A stretch of DNA of 64,000 nt from Burkholderia sp. S171. GTDB taxonomy: Bacteria; Pseudomonadota; Gammaproteobacteria; Burkholderiales; Burkholderiaceae. The position numbers and the translations under genes were made by a program. The notes beneath the pieces are model-generated. The model had not been told where the DNA came from. It was given only the letters and a program-made list of their open reading frames with translations, and did not search any database. Shown piece after piece: positions 53,650 through 62,205 of the stretch. Location of the stretch: the NCBI RefSeq assembly GCF_009766085.1, contig NZ_LMUF01000043.1, forward strand, positions 278,570 through 342,569, written 5' to 3'. Each line of letters begins with the position of its first letter. Positions within the stretch are counted from its first letter, which is position 1.

Positions 53650-54540
53650 ATGACCACCATGAAGAACACGCTTATGCCGGCCTCTCGCCGCGCCCCGGCC
53701 GCCCAAACGCTTCGCCCGCTGTTCAAGGCTATGCTGGCGCTGGTTTGTTTTGCGACAGGCGTGAGCAGCCTGGTTACCCCCGCTCACGCGGCGGATCCAA
53801 CGACTTTCCAGTCAGTGCGCAAAGCGGGTGAACTGCGTTGCGGCGCAGCGCTGGCGCCCCCGTTTGTCGTTCGTGATGCGAAGACCGGCGGTTATACAGG
53901 TGCGTTCAGTGACCTGTGCCGCCGGTTCGGTGAGGACGTCCTTAAGGTCAAGGTGAAGTTTGTCGACACGACCTGGGACAACATGATTGCCGGACTGCAG
54001 ACCGACAAATGGGACCTGGCCATGGCGATCAACCGGACGCCCGTGCGGGAGCAGGTGATCAACTTTTCGACGGCCGTCGTTCGTAACGATACGAACTTTG
54101 TGTACAGCCGATCCGACGCAAAGGTGCCCAAGCAGATCAAGGCGGTCGCCGATATCGACAAGCCCGATTTCATTGTTGCCGTGGTGCAGGGTACGACCGA
54201 CGACAAGGCGATCAGCCCGGTGCTCAAGCAGGCGCAGATCCTTCGTCTGCCGGACGCTGACAGCACGCGCCTTGCACTCATGTCGCATCGTGCCGATTTT
54301 CTTGCCGACCAGTCCGATGCCAACCTGATCTTCCAGGCGGCACACCCCGACTGGGCCGAGATCTATCGGCCGGACCCGGCCTTCAATCTTCAGGACGTGG
54401 CGTTCGGAATGAACAAGAGCTACACCAGCGCGGACCTCAACGAGCTGAATCAATTCATTGAGCAGCAGACCAAGAGCGGTTTCGTCAAATCCAGCGTCGA
54501 AGCGGCCGTGAAGCAGGCGGCGCAGTCCGTAAAACAGTAG
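53650..54540 (+). CDS. Amino-acid ABC transporter substrate-binding protein (family 3)
   Basis: 296 residues from ATG 53650, with GGAG just upstream; ATG 53659 is also possible. A signal peptide ends near TPAHAA. The SBP_bac_3 fold is shown by VRKAGELRCGAALAPPFVVR, GAFSDLCRRFGEDVLKVKVK, WDNMIAGLQTDKWDLAMA and the C-terminal NELNQFIEQQTKSGFV. First gene of a long operon. The ligand is likely an amino acid or opine-like compound processed by the downstream enzymes. Confidence 0.92.
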   Translation: MTTMKNTLMPASRRAPAAQTLRPLFKAMLALVCFATGVSSLVTPAHAADPTTFQSVRKAGELRCGAALAPPFVVRDAKTGGYTGAFSDLCRRFGEDVLKVKVKFVDTTWDNMIAGLQTDKWDLAMAINRTPVREQVINFSTAVVRNDTNFVYSRSDAKVPKQIKAVADIDKPDFIVAVVQGTTDDKAISPVLKQAQILRLPDADSTRLALMSHRADFLADQSDANLIFQAAHPDWAEIYRPDPAFNLQDVAFGMNKSYTSADLNELNQFIEQQTKSGFVKSSVEAAVKQAAQSVKQ

Positions 54541-54567
54541 CCGGATTTTTCCATAGACAGCCAGACA

Positions 54568-55449
54568 ATGAGCAACGACATGGAACAGGTCATGAAAGTG
54601 AGCCGGCTGATGAAACATGACGCCGATGCGCGCCCGGCCGGATGGCAGGAAGGGCGCTCGCCGGTTCACCCCAAGCTGCCGGCGGGCACGCAGCCACTCG
54701 TGCGTATCAAGGGCTTGGTTAAGCAATACGGTCCCACGGTCAAAGTCCTCAAGGGCCTTGACCTGGAGATGCAGCACGATGATCGCCTGGTGGTGATCGG
54801 ACCGAGCGGAGGAGGGAAGAGCACGTTGTTGCGTGTTCTGATGGGGCTTGAAACCATCGACGGGGGCGCAGTCGAGTTCAACGGCAACCCCTATCTCTCG
54901 TTTGATGAAGCGAATCGCCGCACGCGGATGGACCTGAGCATCCGCAAGCAAATAGGGATGGTCTTCCAGAACTACACGCTCTTTGCCCATCTGGACGTTC
55001 TGCGCAACCTGACGCTCGCGCCCTGCAAGGTGAAGGGTGAGCCGCGCGCCGACGCGGATCGAAGGGCGACGTTGCTGCTCGATCGATTTGGACTATTAAA
55101 TAAAGCGCGTGCTTATCCTGCACAGCTTTCCGGCGGCCAAAAGCAACGCGTCGCGATCGCGCGCGCCTTGATGCTGGACCCGCGGCTCATGCTGTTCGAC
55201 GAGGTCACATCCGCGCTGGATCCTGAGCTGGTTGCGGAGGTCGAGACGGTCATTCTTGAGCTGGCGTCGCAGGGAATGCCAATGGTCATGGTGACGCACG
55301 ACATGTGGTTTGCCAGGAAAGTTGCTTCCCGCATTGTGTTCTGCGCGGACGGTGTGGTCATCGAGGCAGGAACGCCCGATGAAATGTTCAAGAACCCAAA
55401 ACACGCCAGGACCCGGGAGTTTCTGAACAACGTCCTGCATGTGAACTAG
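54568..55449 (+). CDS. Amino-acid ABC transporter ATP-binding protein
   Basis: 293 residues. GlnQ-type ATPase with GPSGGGKST, the Q-loop GMVFQNYTLFAHL, signature LSGGQKQR and Walker B LMLFDEVTSALDPE. The D-loop and the VMVTHDMWFARKVASRIVFC region match polar amino acid importers. An N-terminal leader of about 42 residues precedes the usual start, so translation may begin at 54580 or 54592 instead; no ribosome-binding site decides it. Confidence 0.92.
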   Translation: MSNDMEQVMKVSRLMKHDADARPAGWQEGRSPVHPKLPAGTQPLVRIKGLVKQYGPTVKVLKGLDLEMQHDDRLVVIGPSGGGKSTLLRVLMGLETIDGGAVEFNGNPYLSFDEANRRTRMDLSIRKQIGMVFQNYTLFAHLDVLRNLTLAPCKVKGEPRADADRRATLLLDRFGLLNKARAYPAQLSGGQKQRVAIARALMLDPRLMLFDEVTSALDPELVAEVETVILELASQGMPMVMVTHDMWFARKVASRIVFCADGVVIEAGTPDEMFKNPKHARTREFLNNVLHVN

Positions 55450-55458
55450 GAAAGCGCC

Positions 55459-56133
55459 GTGAACTATTCTCTGGATTTCTCCTGGATCTCCTCGGGACTC
55501 GGTCCCCTGTGGCAGGGCCTGGCGGTGACGCTTGCGATCGCGTTGTGTGCGAATGCAATAGGCGTAGTAGCGGGTTTCGCTGTCGGAATGTTGACTCAAA
55601 GCAAGTCGCGGCTTGTCCGCGCGCCGGTCTCGGTGTTCATAGAGTTCTTCCGCTGTACGCCGGCGCTAGTCCAGGTGGTCTGGTTCTTCTACTGCGTTCC
55701 GATCATCTTCAACGTGTTTCTCAGTCCGATGACAATGGGCATCCTCGCCATTTCCCTGAACCTGACGGCGTTCAATGCCGAGGCGTACCGGGGCGGCATC
55801 CAGTCGGTTCCGCGAGACCAGCACGACGCGGGTGTCGCGCTGGGCTTCTCGCCCTTTCAGCGCACGACGCTGATCGTGCTTCCGCACGCTTTTCGCGTGG
55901 CGCTGCCGGTTCTTGTCACCAATGGCATCTCGGCGTTGCAACAGACGTCGCTGCTGTCGGTGGTGGCGATCCAGGAGTTGATGTACCGGGGCAAGGAGAT
56001 TGCTTCGGATACCTATAGACCATTGGAAGTATTTACGACAGTCGGAATTTTGTATCTCGTTGTGTCGGTGCTCGTTGCGCAGGCGTTGCGCGTGATCGAG
56101 CGCAAACGGTCCTTCAATTATTCAGCGGCGTAG
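55459..56133 (+). CDS. Amino-acid ABC transporter permease 1
   Basis: 224 residues from GTG 55459, nine bases after the ATPase stop, with AGGAAA upstream. HisQ/GlnP-type helices and the EAA loop VALGFSPFQRTTLIVLPHAF. Forms a heterodimeric channel with the next gene. Confidence 0.92.
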   Translation: MNYSLDFSWISSGLGPLWQGLAVTLAIALCANAIGVVAGFAVGMLTQSKSRLVRAPVSVFIEFFRCTPALVQVVWFFYCVPIIFNVFLSPMTMGILAISLNLTAFNAEAYRGGIQSVPRDQHDAGVALGFSPFQRTTLIVLPHAFRVALPVLVTNGISALQQTSLLSVVAIQELMYRGKEIASDTYRPLEVFTTVGILYLVVSVLVAQALRVIERKRSFNYSAA

Positions 56134-56139
56134 CCAGTC

Positions 56140-56799
56140 ATGAAATTCAATTTCGTGTTCCTGCTGGGTTATATCGAGCCATTGCTTGACGGGCTTGCGC
56201 TTACCGTCAAGCTGACCGTGGCCTCCGCAATCGCCGGCATTGCGCTGGGATTCGTGACGAGCCTCGTCAGGACTTACGGCCCGAGCGCTGCTCGAGCAAT
56301 AGCGACGGGTTATGTGGAAATATTCCGAGGGACACCGCTACTGGTCCAGCTGTTCTGGTTTTTCTTCTGCCTGCCGCTTTTGCTTCACGTGAATATCAGC
56401 GTAGGCGTTGCATCGTTTGCGGCGCTTAGCTTGTACATGGGCGCGATCACGTGCGAGACCTTCCGCGGATCGCTGACCACCATCAAGAAGGAAGAACTGG
56501 ACGCGTGCGTGGCGCTTGGACTGAGCCGTATGACACGCGTGACGCACATTGTCCTGCCGCTCGCTTTTATCCGTTCAATGCCCACCTTGCTCTCGAACGT
56601 AGTCAGCCTGTTCAAGGAAAGTGCTTTGGTGTCCGCGCTTGGCATGGCCGACCTGATGTTCGTCGGCCAAAACATTGCGAACACAAGTGCCCGGCCGGTG
56701 GAAGTCCTGACGACGACCGCGCTCATCTACTTCGTGGTCGCGTATCCGCTCACGCGATGCGTCGGGCATATCGAACGAAAGGTACTCCGGCGGTTCTAG
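56140..56799 (+). CDS. Amino-acid ABC transporter permease 2
   Basis: 219 residues starting six bases after permease 1. Contains FRGTPLLVQLFWFFFCLPL, a motif typical of polar amino acid permeases, and the EAA loop VALGLSRMTRVTHIVLPLAF. Completes the four-gene importer. Confidence 0.92.
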   Translation: MKFNFVFLLGYIEPLLDGLALTVKLTVASAIAGIALGFVTSLVRTYGPSAARAIATGYVEIFRGTPLLVQLFWFFFCLPLLLHVNISVGVASFAALSLYMGAITCETFRGSLTTIKKEELDACVALGLSRMTRVTHIVLPLAFIRSMPTLLSNVVSLFKESALVSALGMADLMFVGQNIANTSARPVEVLTTTALIYFVVAYPLTRCVGHIERKVLRRF

Positions 56800-56827
56800 C
56801 GGCTAAACGTTTCTGGAGGCAATGCAC

Positions 56828-57862
56828 ATGAAAATGAAGCGAATGGTGAATGTCGTTGGCATGCACACGGGTGGCGAGCGCAACGACGTGATCACTGGCG
56901 GTGTTCTCGATGTCCCCGGTCAAACGATGTTCGAGAAGATGCGATATCTGGAAACGCAGGCCGACGATCTGCGCAAATTCTTGCTGCAGGAACCGAGAGG
57001 AACGGTGACCCAATGCGTCAACCTCGTGCTTCCGCCGTGCGACCCGCAGGCAGACGCAGGATTCGTGATCATGGAGTCCGAGAGTTACCCGCCCATGTCC
57101 GGCAGCAACACTATTTGCACGGTGACCGCGCTGCTGGAGACGGGCATGTTGCCGATGCAGGAACCGTACACCGACCTGATCCTGGAAGCGCCCGGAGGCC
57201 TGATCAAGGTTCGGGCCGAGTGCCGCGACGGCAAGTGCGTCAATGTCCGTTTTACCAATGTGCCGTGTTTCGTGTTTGGGCTTGATCTTCCGCTGGAGGT
57301 GCCCGGTATTGGGACGCTGACGGTCGATGTCGCTTATGGCGGAATGATCTACGTACTTGTCAATGCCGCGGCGTTGGGCTTTTCCGTCGTCCCGGATGAA
57401 GCCGCCGATATGGTGGAATTGGGCGAGGCGATCAAGGCAGCGGCGGCCGTGCAGATTCCCGCGGTGCATCCGGAGAATCCGCAGATCCATACGATCAACC
57501 AGACCCTGTTCGCCGGTCCTCTCGAACGCGGACCAGACGGTCTTTCGTCAAGGAACGGCGTAATCGTCTCGCCGGGCCGCCTCGACCGATCGCCATGTGG
57601 AACGGGAACCAGCGCACGGCTGGCGGTACTTCATGCGCGTGGCCTGATTGAGCCGGGCGAGCGATTCGTCCACCGGTCGATCATAGGCTCTGAATTTACC
57701 GGTGAGATTGTCGAGACGCTTACGGTGGGCGGCAGGCCGGGCATACGTCCCGCTATTTCCGGCGGCGCGTGGATCACGGGTTTTCATCAATACGTGCTTG
57801 ATTCATCGGATCCCTTTCCGACGGGCTACACGTTGAACGATCTCTGGAAGAAAAGGGCTTAA
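56828..57862 (+). CDS. Proline racemase family enzyme with Ser/Cys catalytic pair
   Basis: 344 residues from ATG 56828; GGAGG at 56816-56820 is seven bases upstream, so this start is preferred over ATG 56822. The fold signature is MHTGGERNDVITGG and the second catalytic motif DRSPCGTGTSA carries Cys257. In the first motif the usual MCGHG is PPMSGSN, so Ser91 replaces the first catalytic Cys. The family includes proline racemase (Cys/Cys), 4-hydroxyproline 2-epimerase and trans-3-hydroxyproline dehydratase (Cys/Thr). A Ser/Cys pair argues against plain proline racemase. It is co-transcribed with an amino-acid importer, so it likely acts on the imported compound. Confidence 0.88.
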   Translation: MKMKRMVNVVGMHTGGERNDVITGGVLDVPGQTMFEKMRYLETQADDLRKFLLQEPRGTVTQCVNLVLPPCDPQADAGFVIMESESYPPMSGSNTICTVTALLETGMLPMQEPYTDLILEAPGGLIKVRAECRDGKCVNVRFTNVPCFVFGLDLPLEVPGIGTLTVDVAYGGMIYVLVNAAALGFSVVPDEAADMVELGEAIKAAAAVQIPAVHPENPQIHTINQTLFAGPLERGPDGLSSRNGVIVSPGRLDRSPCGTGTSARLAVLHARGLIEPGERFVHRSIIGSEFTGEIVETLTVGGRPGIRPAISGGAWITGFHQYVLDSSDPFPTGYTLNDLWKKRA

Positions 57863-57903
57863 GGGTTGCTGAGGCCTGAAGATCGCGCGTTGACGCGGGT
57901 ACG

Positions 57904-57921
57904 CGTAAACGTTTTCCATCG
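57904..57921. promoter_or_regulatory. LacI-family operator, site 2 (internal)
   Basis: GTAAACGTTTTCCATCG differs from site 1 by a single base over 17. It lies between the racemase stop and the cupin start, 30 bases before the cupin ATG, implying a second regulated promoter for the distal genes. Confidence 0.65.
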
Positions 57922-57950
57922 CTGTATTGATTGTGGAGCAGGAGGTTGAG

Positions 57951-58502
57951 ATGATCGACAACCCGATTGAACGTAAGAGTGAGGCGTCCGCTGAGGTCGC
58001 CGGCACGGGCAGGTATTTGTATGTGCATCCGGCAGAGGAAGAGAGCTACTGGCAGCCGCAGCCGGCGAATGGATATGCGTCGGTCCATGTCGCACCGCAT
58101 CGGGTGCCGATGGATCGGCAATTTTCCGTTGGCACGCAAACCTTGCCGCCGGGCGGCGTTGTCCGCCTTCACTCCCACACCGATAACGAAGAGGTGCTGC
58201 ACTTCATCTCCGGCGCGGGCAAGGCCGACCTGGATGGCAAGGAGTATCGGCTCGAACCGGGGGTCACGCTGTTCCTCGGCAAACTGCGCACGCATACCTT
58301 TATCAACGACGGCGACGTCGATCTGCATTGGGTGTGGTTCTTCGTGCCCGCAGGCCTCGAAACCTTCTTCCGCGAGATCGGCCGGCCGCGCACGCCGGGC
58401 GAAGCTGCGCCAGAACCCTTCGCGCGCCCGGTGGACGCGGCGCAGATCGAGGCCCGCACCGTGTTCACTCAGCCTGGCCAGAGCGATAAGAGGCCGCAAT
58501 GA
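57951..58502 (+). CDS. Cupin-domain protein
   Basis: 183 residues from ATG 57951 with GGAGG five bases upstream. The cupin barrel shows metal-binding motif 1, GGVVRLHSHTDNEEVLHFI (His, His, Glu), and motif 2 GVTLFLGKLRTHTFIN (His). It may be a small-molecule dioxygenase, isomerase or a non-catalytic binder. Overlaps the hydrolase start by four bases. Confidence 0.85.
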   Translation: MIDNPIERKSEASAEVAGTGRYLYVHPAEEESYWQPQPANGYASVHVAPHRVPMDRQFSVGTQTLPPGGVVRLHSHTDNEEVLHFISGAGKADLDGKEYRLEPGVTLFLGKLRTHTFINDGDVDLHWVWFFVPAGLETFFREIGRPRTPGEAAPEPFARPVDAAQIEARTVFTQPGQSDKRPQ

Positions 58503-59272
58503 TGGAGGGTCGTACAACTTCAGGTATCCACTACGAAGTAGCCGGCAGCGGCGACGCGCTCGTGTGCATCTCCGGGCTTGGCGGTCTCGCCTCCTTCTGG
58601 CGGCCGGTTGCCGCGTTGCTTGCGAGCGGCTATCGAGTGATCTCCTTCGACCATCCGGGAGTGGGCCGCAGCACTCGGGACGCGGACCAGCGCATACCTG
58701 CGATCGCGCAGGCTGCTCTCGACGTGCTCGACGCCGAAGGTGTGATCCATGCGCATTTTGTGGGGCACTCCACGGGCAGTCTGGTCGCACAGACGCTTGC
58801 GCTTGATCATCAACGCCGGTGCCGCAAGCTTGTGCTAAGCGGCGGCTGGGTGAAGCCGGACCGGCGCTTCAGGGATCTCTTTGATCTGCGGCGGCGGATG
58901 CTGGAGCAACTCGGGACGCGCGCCTATTCGGCGTTCTCGCGCCTTGGGGGTTATGACGCTCAGTGGTACGAACATAACGTGGCGTCGCTGCCGCTTCAGT
59001 TCGATGGCGACGACGAGTTCGACAAGCAGACGGTCGTCAATCGAATCGAGATGTTGCTTTCGTATGACCGCGCGGGCGAGCTTGCATTGATCGATAAAGA
59101 TACGCTGGTTGTGGGTGCACGCGACGATTTCATCGTGCCGTTCCATCACTCGGAAGATCTGGCGCAACGCATCCCGAAAGCGACGCTTGTCGAGGCTCAG
59201 GGCGGCCATTTTTTCCCACAAGTCGACCCGCAAGCGTTTGCATCGCGGATTGGCGCATTCCTGGACAGATGA
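58499..59272 (+). CDS. Alpha/beta-fold hydrolase
   Basis: 257 residues; ATG overlaps the cupin stop. Nucleophile elbow VGHSTGS (Ser91), acid in VVGARDDFIVP and His in AQGGHFFPQ make a complete triad. The oxyanion segment ISGLGGLASFW is present. It resembles RutD/enol-lactonase-type small hydrolases. Together with cupin and dehydrogenases it would process a ring-opened or acylated intermediate. Confidence 0.88.
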   Translation: MMEGRTTSGIHYEVAGSGDALVCISGLGGLASFWRPVAALLASGYRVISFDHPGVGRSTRDADQRIPAIAQAALDVLDAEGVIHAHFVGHSTGSLVAQTLALDHQRRCRKLVLSGGWVKPDRRFRDLFDLRRRMLEQLGTRAYSAFSRLGGYDAQWYEHNVASLPLQFDGDDEFDKQTVVNRIEMLLSYDRAGELALIDKDTLVVGARDDFIVPFHHSEDLAQRIPKATLVEAQGGHFFPQVDPQAFASRIGAFLDR

Positions 59273-59275
59273 CTC

Positions 59276-60139
59276 ATGACGATGCCGGAGCTCAACGAAC
59301 AGTCGCCGGTCCCCGTGGATCGCGACAGGAATTTTGCGGCGCTCGAGCGAATCGCGATCGTCGGTATGGGCGCGATGGGCAAGCGCGTTCTGGCCGCGTT
59401 ACGTGAGCGAGGAATCAAGGCTCGCCAGCTAGCGTGTCTTGTTCCCGCTCACGAGGCCGACTCTCCCAACATGCGATCAGTCGGGATCGAGGTTTTCCAT
59501 GACGTCACCGCTCTCGTTTCATGGAACCCGACGCTTTGCGTCGAGTGCGCGGGCCACGCGGCAGTCGATGAAACGGTCATCCCGCTTCTTGAGCGTGGAG
59601 TCGACGCCATCCTTGTTTCCGTCGGTGCGCTGGCGTCCGCGCCGCTGCGCGAGAAGATCAATCGCGCGATGACGCTCGGCGATTCGGCGCTGACGTTGGT
59701 GTCCGGCGCGATCGGAGGCATTGATGCTTTGCGTGCGGCACGCATGGGCGGTCTCGATTCAGTCCGCTATACCGGACGAAAACCCCCGCATGCATGGCGG
59801 GGGTCGCCAGCCGAATTACAGTTCGATCTGCTTACTATCGATAAACCCACTGTGGTCTTCGAGGGTACGGCCGGCGAGTCGGCAAGACTGTTCCCGAAGA
59901 ACGCCAACGTCACCGCCGCGGTTGCCCTGGCGGGCATCGGCTTCGAGAAAACGACAGTCACGATGATGGCCGACCCGGGCGTCGCCCAGAACGTGCATGA
60001 AATAGAAGCGGTCGGCGCGTTTGGCCGCCTGTCGATTCGCCTTGAAAACAATCCATTGCCGGACAACCCTCGGACATCGTGGCTTGCGGCAATGAGCATT
60101 GAAGACGCGGTCATCCGCCGTCTTGAACATTCCATTTAA
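59276..60139 (+). CDS. Aspartate dehydrogenase-like protein (NadX family)
   Basis: 287 residues. Rossmann motif IVGMGAMGKRVLAALRERGI after a short leader, then ECAGHAAVDE, SGAIGGIDALRAARMGG and a conserved C-terminal NANVTAAVALAGIGFEKTTV. This matches L-aspartate dehydrogenases of the NadX/PA3505 type, which interconvert an imino acid and an amino acid with NAD(P)H. It starts four bases after the hydrolase stop. In catabolism it may deaminate an amino acid delivered by the importer. Confidence 0.85.
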   Translation: MTMPELNEQSPVPVDRDRNFAALERIAIVGMGAMGKRVLAALRERGIKARQLACLVPAHEADSPNMRSVGIEVFHDVTALVSWNPTLCVECAGHAAVDETVIPLLERGVDAILVSVGALASAPLREKINRAMTLGDSALTLVSGAIGGIDALRAARMGGLDSVRYTGRKPPHAWRGSPAELQFDLLTIDKPTVVFEGTAGESARLFPKNANVTAAVALAGIGFEKTTVTMMADPGVAQNVHEIEAVGAFGRLSIRLENNPLPDNPRTSWLAAMSIEDAVIRRLEHSI

Positions 60140-60156
60140 TCTTGTGAGAAAAGAAC

Positions 60157-60909
60157 ATGCGACTCGAAGGAAAAGTAGCTGTCGTGACGGGTGCGGCAGC
60201 CGGAATCGGAGCCGCCACGGCAGCGTTGTTCATCAAGGAAGGCGCAAGGGTGGTGGTCGCGGACAGCAACCTGGAGCAGGCTGAGAAGGTCGCGCGTGCG
60301 TTGGGTGAAAACGCGCTTGCAGTCGGCGTGGACGTCACGGTTGCGTCGCAGATCAAGCACCTCATTGCTGCGACCCTAGCCGCATTTGGCGGCCTCGATA
60401 TCCTGGTCAACAATGCGGGTTACGGCATTCGCGGCAGCGTTGTCAATACGGATGAAGAGGACTGGGACAAGGTGATCGACGTGAATCTGAAGAGCGTCTA
60501 TCTTTGCTCCAAGTACGGAATACCGGAGATTGAAAAGCGAGGCGGCGGGGCGGTGGTCAACATCTCGTCGACCGCTGCCGTCTGTGGTATCCCCGATCGG
60601 GCCGCCTATGTGGCGGCGAAGGGCGGCGTCGCGTCGCTGACCCGTTCGATGGCGCTCGACCATGCGGACAAGAACATCCGCATCAACAGTATTGCGCCGG
60701 GCGTCATCTGGTCCAACTATTATGAAAAAATGCTCAAGGAGGTTCCCGATCCCGACGCATTCGTACACGGACTGAAAGCGCGTGCGCCAGTGAACCGAAT
60801 GGGCACGCCGCAGGAGATCGCCTCGATGGTCTTGTTCCTGGCGAGTGACGAGTCTTCGTTTGCGACCGGCGGGATGTTCACGGTCGACGGCGGCTACACA
60901 GCACGATAA
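60157..60909 (+). CDS. Short-chain dehydrogenase/reductase (SDR)
   Basis: 250 residues. Classical SDR with cofactor motif VTGAAAGIGAATA, NNAGYG, catalytic Ser in NISSTAAV and YVAAK, ending with FATGGMFTVDGGYTAR. The Asp after the second strand (VVADSN) suggests NAD(H) preference. Last gene of the operon, followed by a strong hairpin. Confidence 0.92.
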   Translation: MRLEGKVAVVTGAAAGIGAATAALFIKEGARVVVADSNLEQAEKVARALGENALAVGVDVTVASQIKHLIAATLAAFGGLDILVNNAGYGIRGSVVNTDEEDWDKVIDVNLKSVYLCSKYGIPEIEKRGGGAVVNISSTAAVCGIPDRAAYVAAKGGVASLTRSMALDHADKNIRINSIAPGVIWSNYYEKMLKEVPDPDAFVHGLKARAPVNRMGTPQEIASMVLFLASDESSFATGGMFTVDGGYTAR

Positions 60910-60925
60910 CGCACGATCGAAGCCG

Positions 60926-60960
60926 GACGCCCCACCCGCTCAGCGAGCGGGTGGGGCGTC
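60926..60960. terminator. Bidirectional hairpin between SDR and lacI-type gene
   Basis: Perfect 16-bp stem GACGCCCCACCCGCTC / GAGCGGGTGGGGCGTC with a three-base loop. It lies between convergent genes, with few Ts on either side, yet the stem stability and position argue for a shared terminator. Confidence 0.7.
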
Positions 60961-60976
60961 CTTCGCGTGGCTTTCT

Positions 60977-62041
60977 TCAAGCGACAGCTTTCGGAGGCGT
61001 ACTCGTGGAAGCGACGCGGGGGACACTCGTTGACTCGCGCACGATCAACTGCGTGTCCAACCGGGCGGGCGTGACTTTGCCTCCGTGCGTCAGGGCGCCG
61101 ATCAGCGATCGCGCTGCAAGACGTCCCATCTCCGCGGCAGGAACAGCGATGGTCGTCAGCGCCGGGGAGAAGATAGTAGTGTAGTCGTCGTCATCGAAAC
61201 CGACAACGGACATGTCTTCCGGCACCCGCAGACCAAGCCGCCGGCACTCTGCCATGGCGCTGAGCGCGAAGACATCGGCATTACAGACGACTGCAGTGAC
61301 GTCCGGGAATTCATGATGGATCTGCCTCATGGCATCCGCGCCCTGGTGCGTCGCCGAGCCGTAGCTTTTTTCGATGACATGGGCCTTGTCGCCCAGTCCG
61401 TGAGCCTGCATGGTTTTTTCAAAGCCACTGAGCCGGGCTTGTTGCCGATCGTTTCCTTGCAACGGACCCGCGATCATCGCCATCTCACGATGACCCAGCC
61501 GGATCAGGAATTCGACCGCTTGCCGGGTTGCCGCGAAGTTGTCGAAGCCAATGGACGGCACGAGGTCATCGTCATTGTAGGAGTAGGTGGTCACGCAGGG
61601 AATCTGTTTGTCGGCCAGGTAGCTTTGCAGCTTGGGATCTACCATCTTCCCAACCAGTAACAGCGCCTCCGCGCCGCGTTCGACGATCCGCTTGACCGCA
61701 TCGAGCATGTTGCGGTTGTCGAACCCGTTCGTCACCACGAACACGCTGTAACCCGCCATGGTCAACTGCTCTTCGAACGCATGCGTCAGCCGCGCGAACA
61801 TGGAGTAGTCGAGCGACGGAATCACGGCACCGATGATGAACGATTTGCGAAGGCGTAACGCCTTGGCTGCCGGGTCGGGACTGTAGCCGAGCTCCTTTGC
61901 TACGGCCAACACCTTTTCACGGCTCACCGCGCTGACACGATTGGGGATGTTGAACGCGCGCGAGACGGTAGCGACCGACACGCCTGCCGCTTTCGCGACG
62001 TCAAAAACGTTGATATTGGGTTTGGCTTTCTGTCTGTTCAT
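60977..62041 (-). CDS. LacI-family transcriptional regulator of the amino-acid operon
   Basis: 354 residues from ATG 62041. N-terminal LacI helix-turn-helix and hinge (NVFDVAKAAGVSVATVSRAF, VLAVAKELGYSPDPAAKALR), then a periplasmic-binding-like effector domain (IGAVIPSLDYSMFARLTHAF, SVVGFDDDDYTTIF). It is convergent with the SDR gene. Its own upstream region carries an exact copy of the operator core seen before the importer operon, so it should control both. The effector is probably the imported compound or a product. Confidence 0.92.
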   Translation of the reverse strand: MNRQKAKPNINVFDVAKAAGVSVATVSRAFNIPNRVSAVSREKVLAVAKELGYSPDPAAKALRLRKSFIIGAVIPSLDYSMFARLTHAFEEQLTMAGYSVFVVTNGFDNRNMLDAVKRIVERGAEALLLVGKMVDPKLQSYLADKQIPCVTTYSYNDDDLVPSIGFDNFAATRQAVEFLIRLGHREMAMIAGPLQGNDRQQARLSGFEKTMQAHGLGDKAHVIEKSYGSATHQGADAMRQIHHEFPDVTAVVCNADVFALSAMAECRRLGLRVPEDMSVVGFDDDDYTTIFSPALTTIAVPAAEMGRLAARSLIGALTHGGKVTPARLDTQLIVRESTSVPRVASTSTPPKAVA

Positions 62042-62116
62042 GGCGCGACAAAATAGGTCGAAGGATCACGTTCCTTCCTCGTACTGCGGGGTTAGTTTAG
62101 CACTTGGCGACACTGG

Positions 62117-62131
62117 TGGAAAACGATTACA
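62117..62131. promoter_or_regulatory. LacI-family operator, site 3 (autoregulatory)
   Basis: TGGAAAACGATTACA, 76 bases upstream of the regulator start. It contains the exact inverted copy of the 14-base core of site 1. Confidence 0.65.
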
Positions 62132-62142
62132 TCACTATTGCA

Positions 62143-62205
62143 GCCTCCGGCGCCGCGGGAATCGACGCCCGGTAAGCTTAGGCCGCATCAAAGCGGACAT
62201 TGCAA
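62143..62205 (+). repeat. Diverged direct repeat, copy A (possible IS end)
   Basis: About 60 bases, roughly 80% identical by eye to 63204-63266, sharing GGCGCCG, GGAATCGACGCC, TAAGCTTA and GACATT in the same order. It may be a remnant of an insertion-sequence end. Confidence 0.5.

Noticed and set aside
53812..54990. 392-residue minus-strand frame antisense to the binding protein and ATPase genes
   Set aside because: Mirror frame of two well-supported transporter genes; no recognisable fold.
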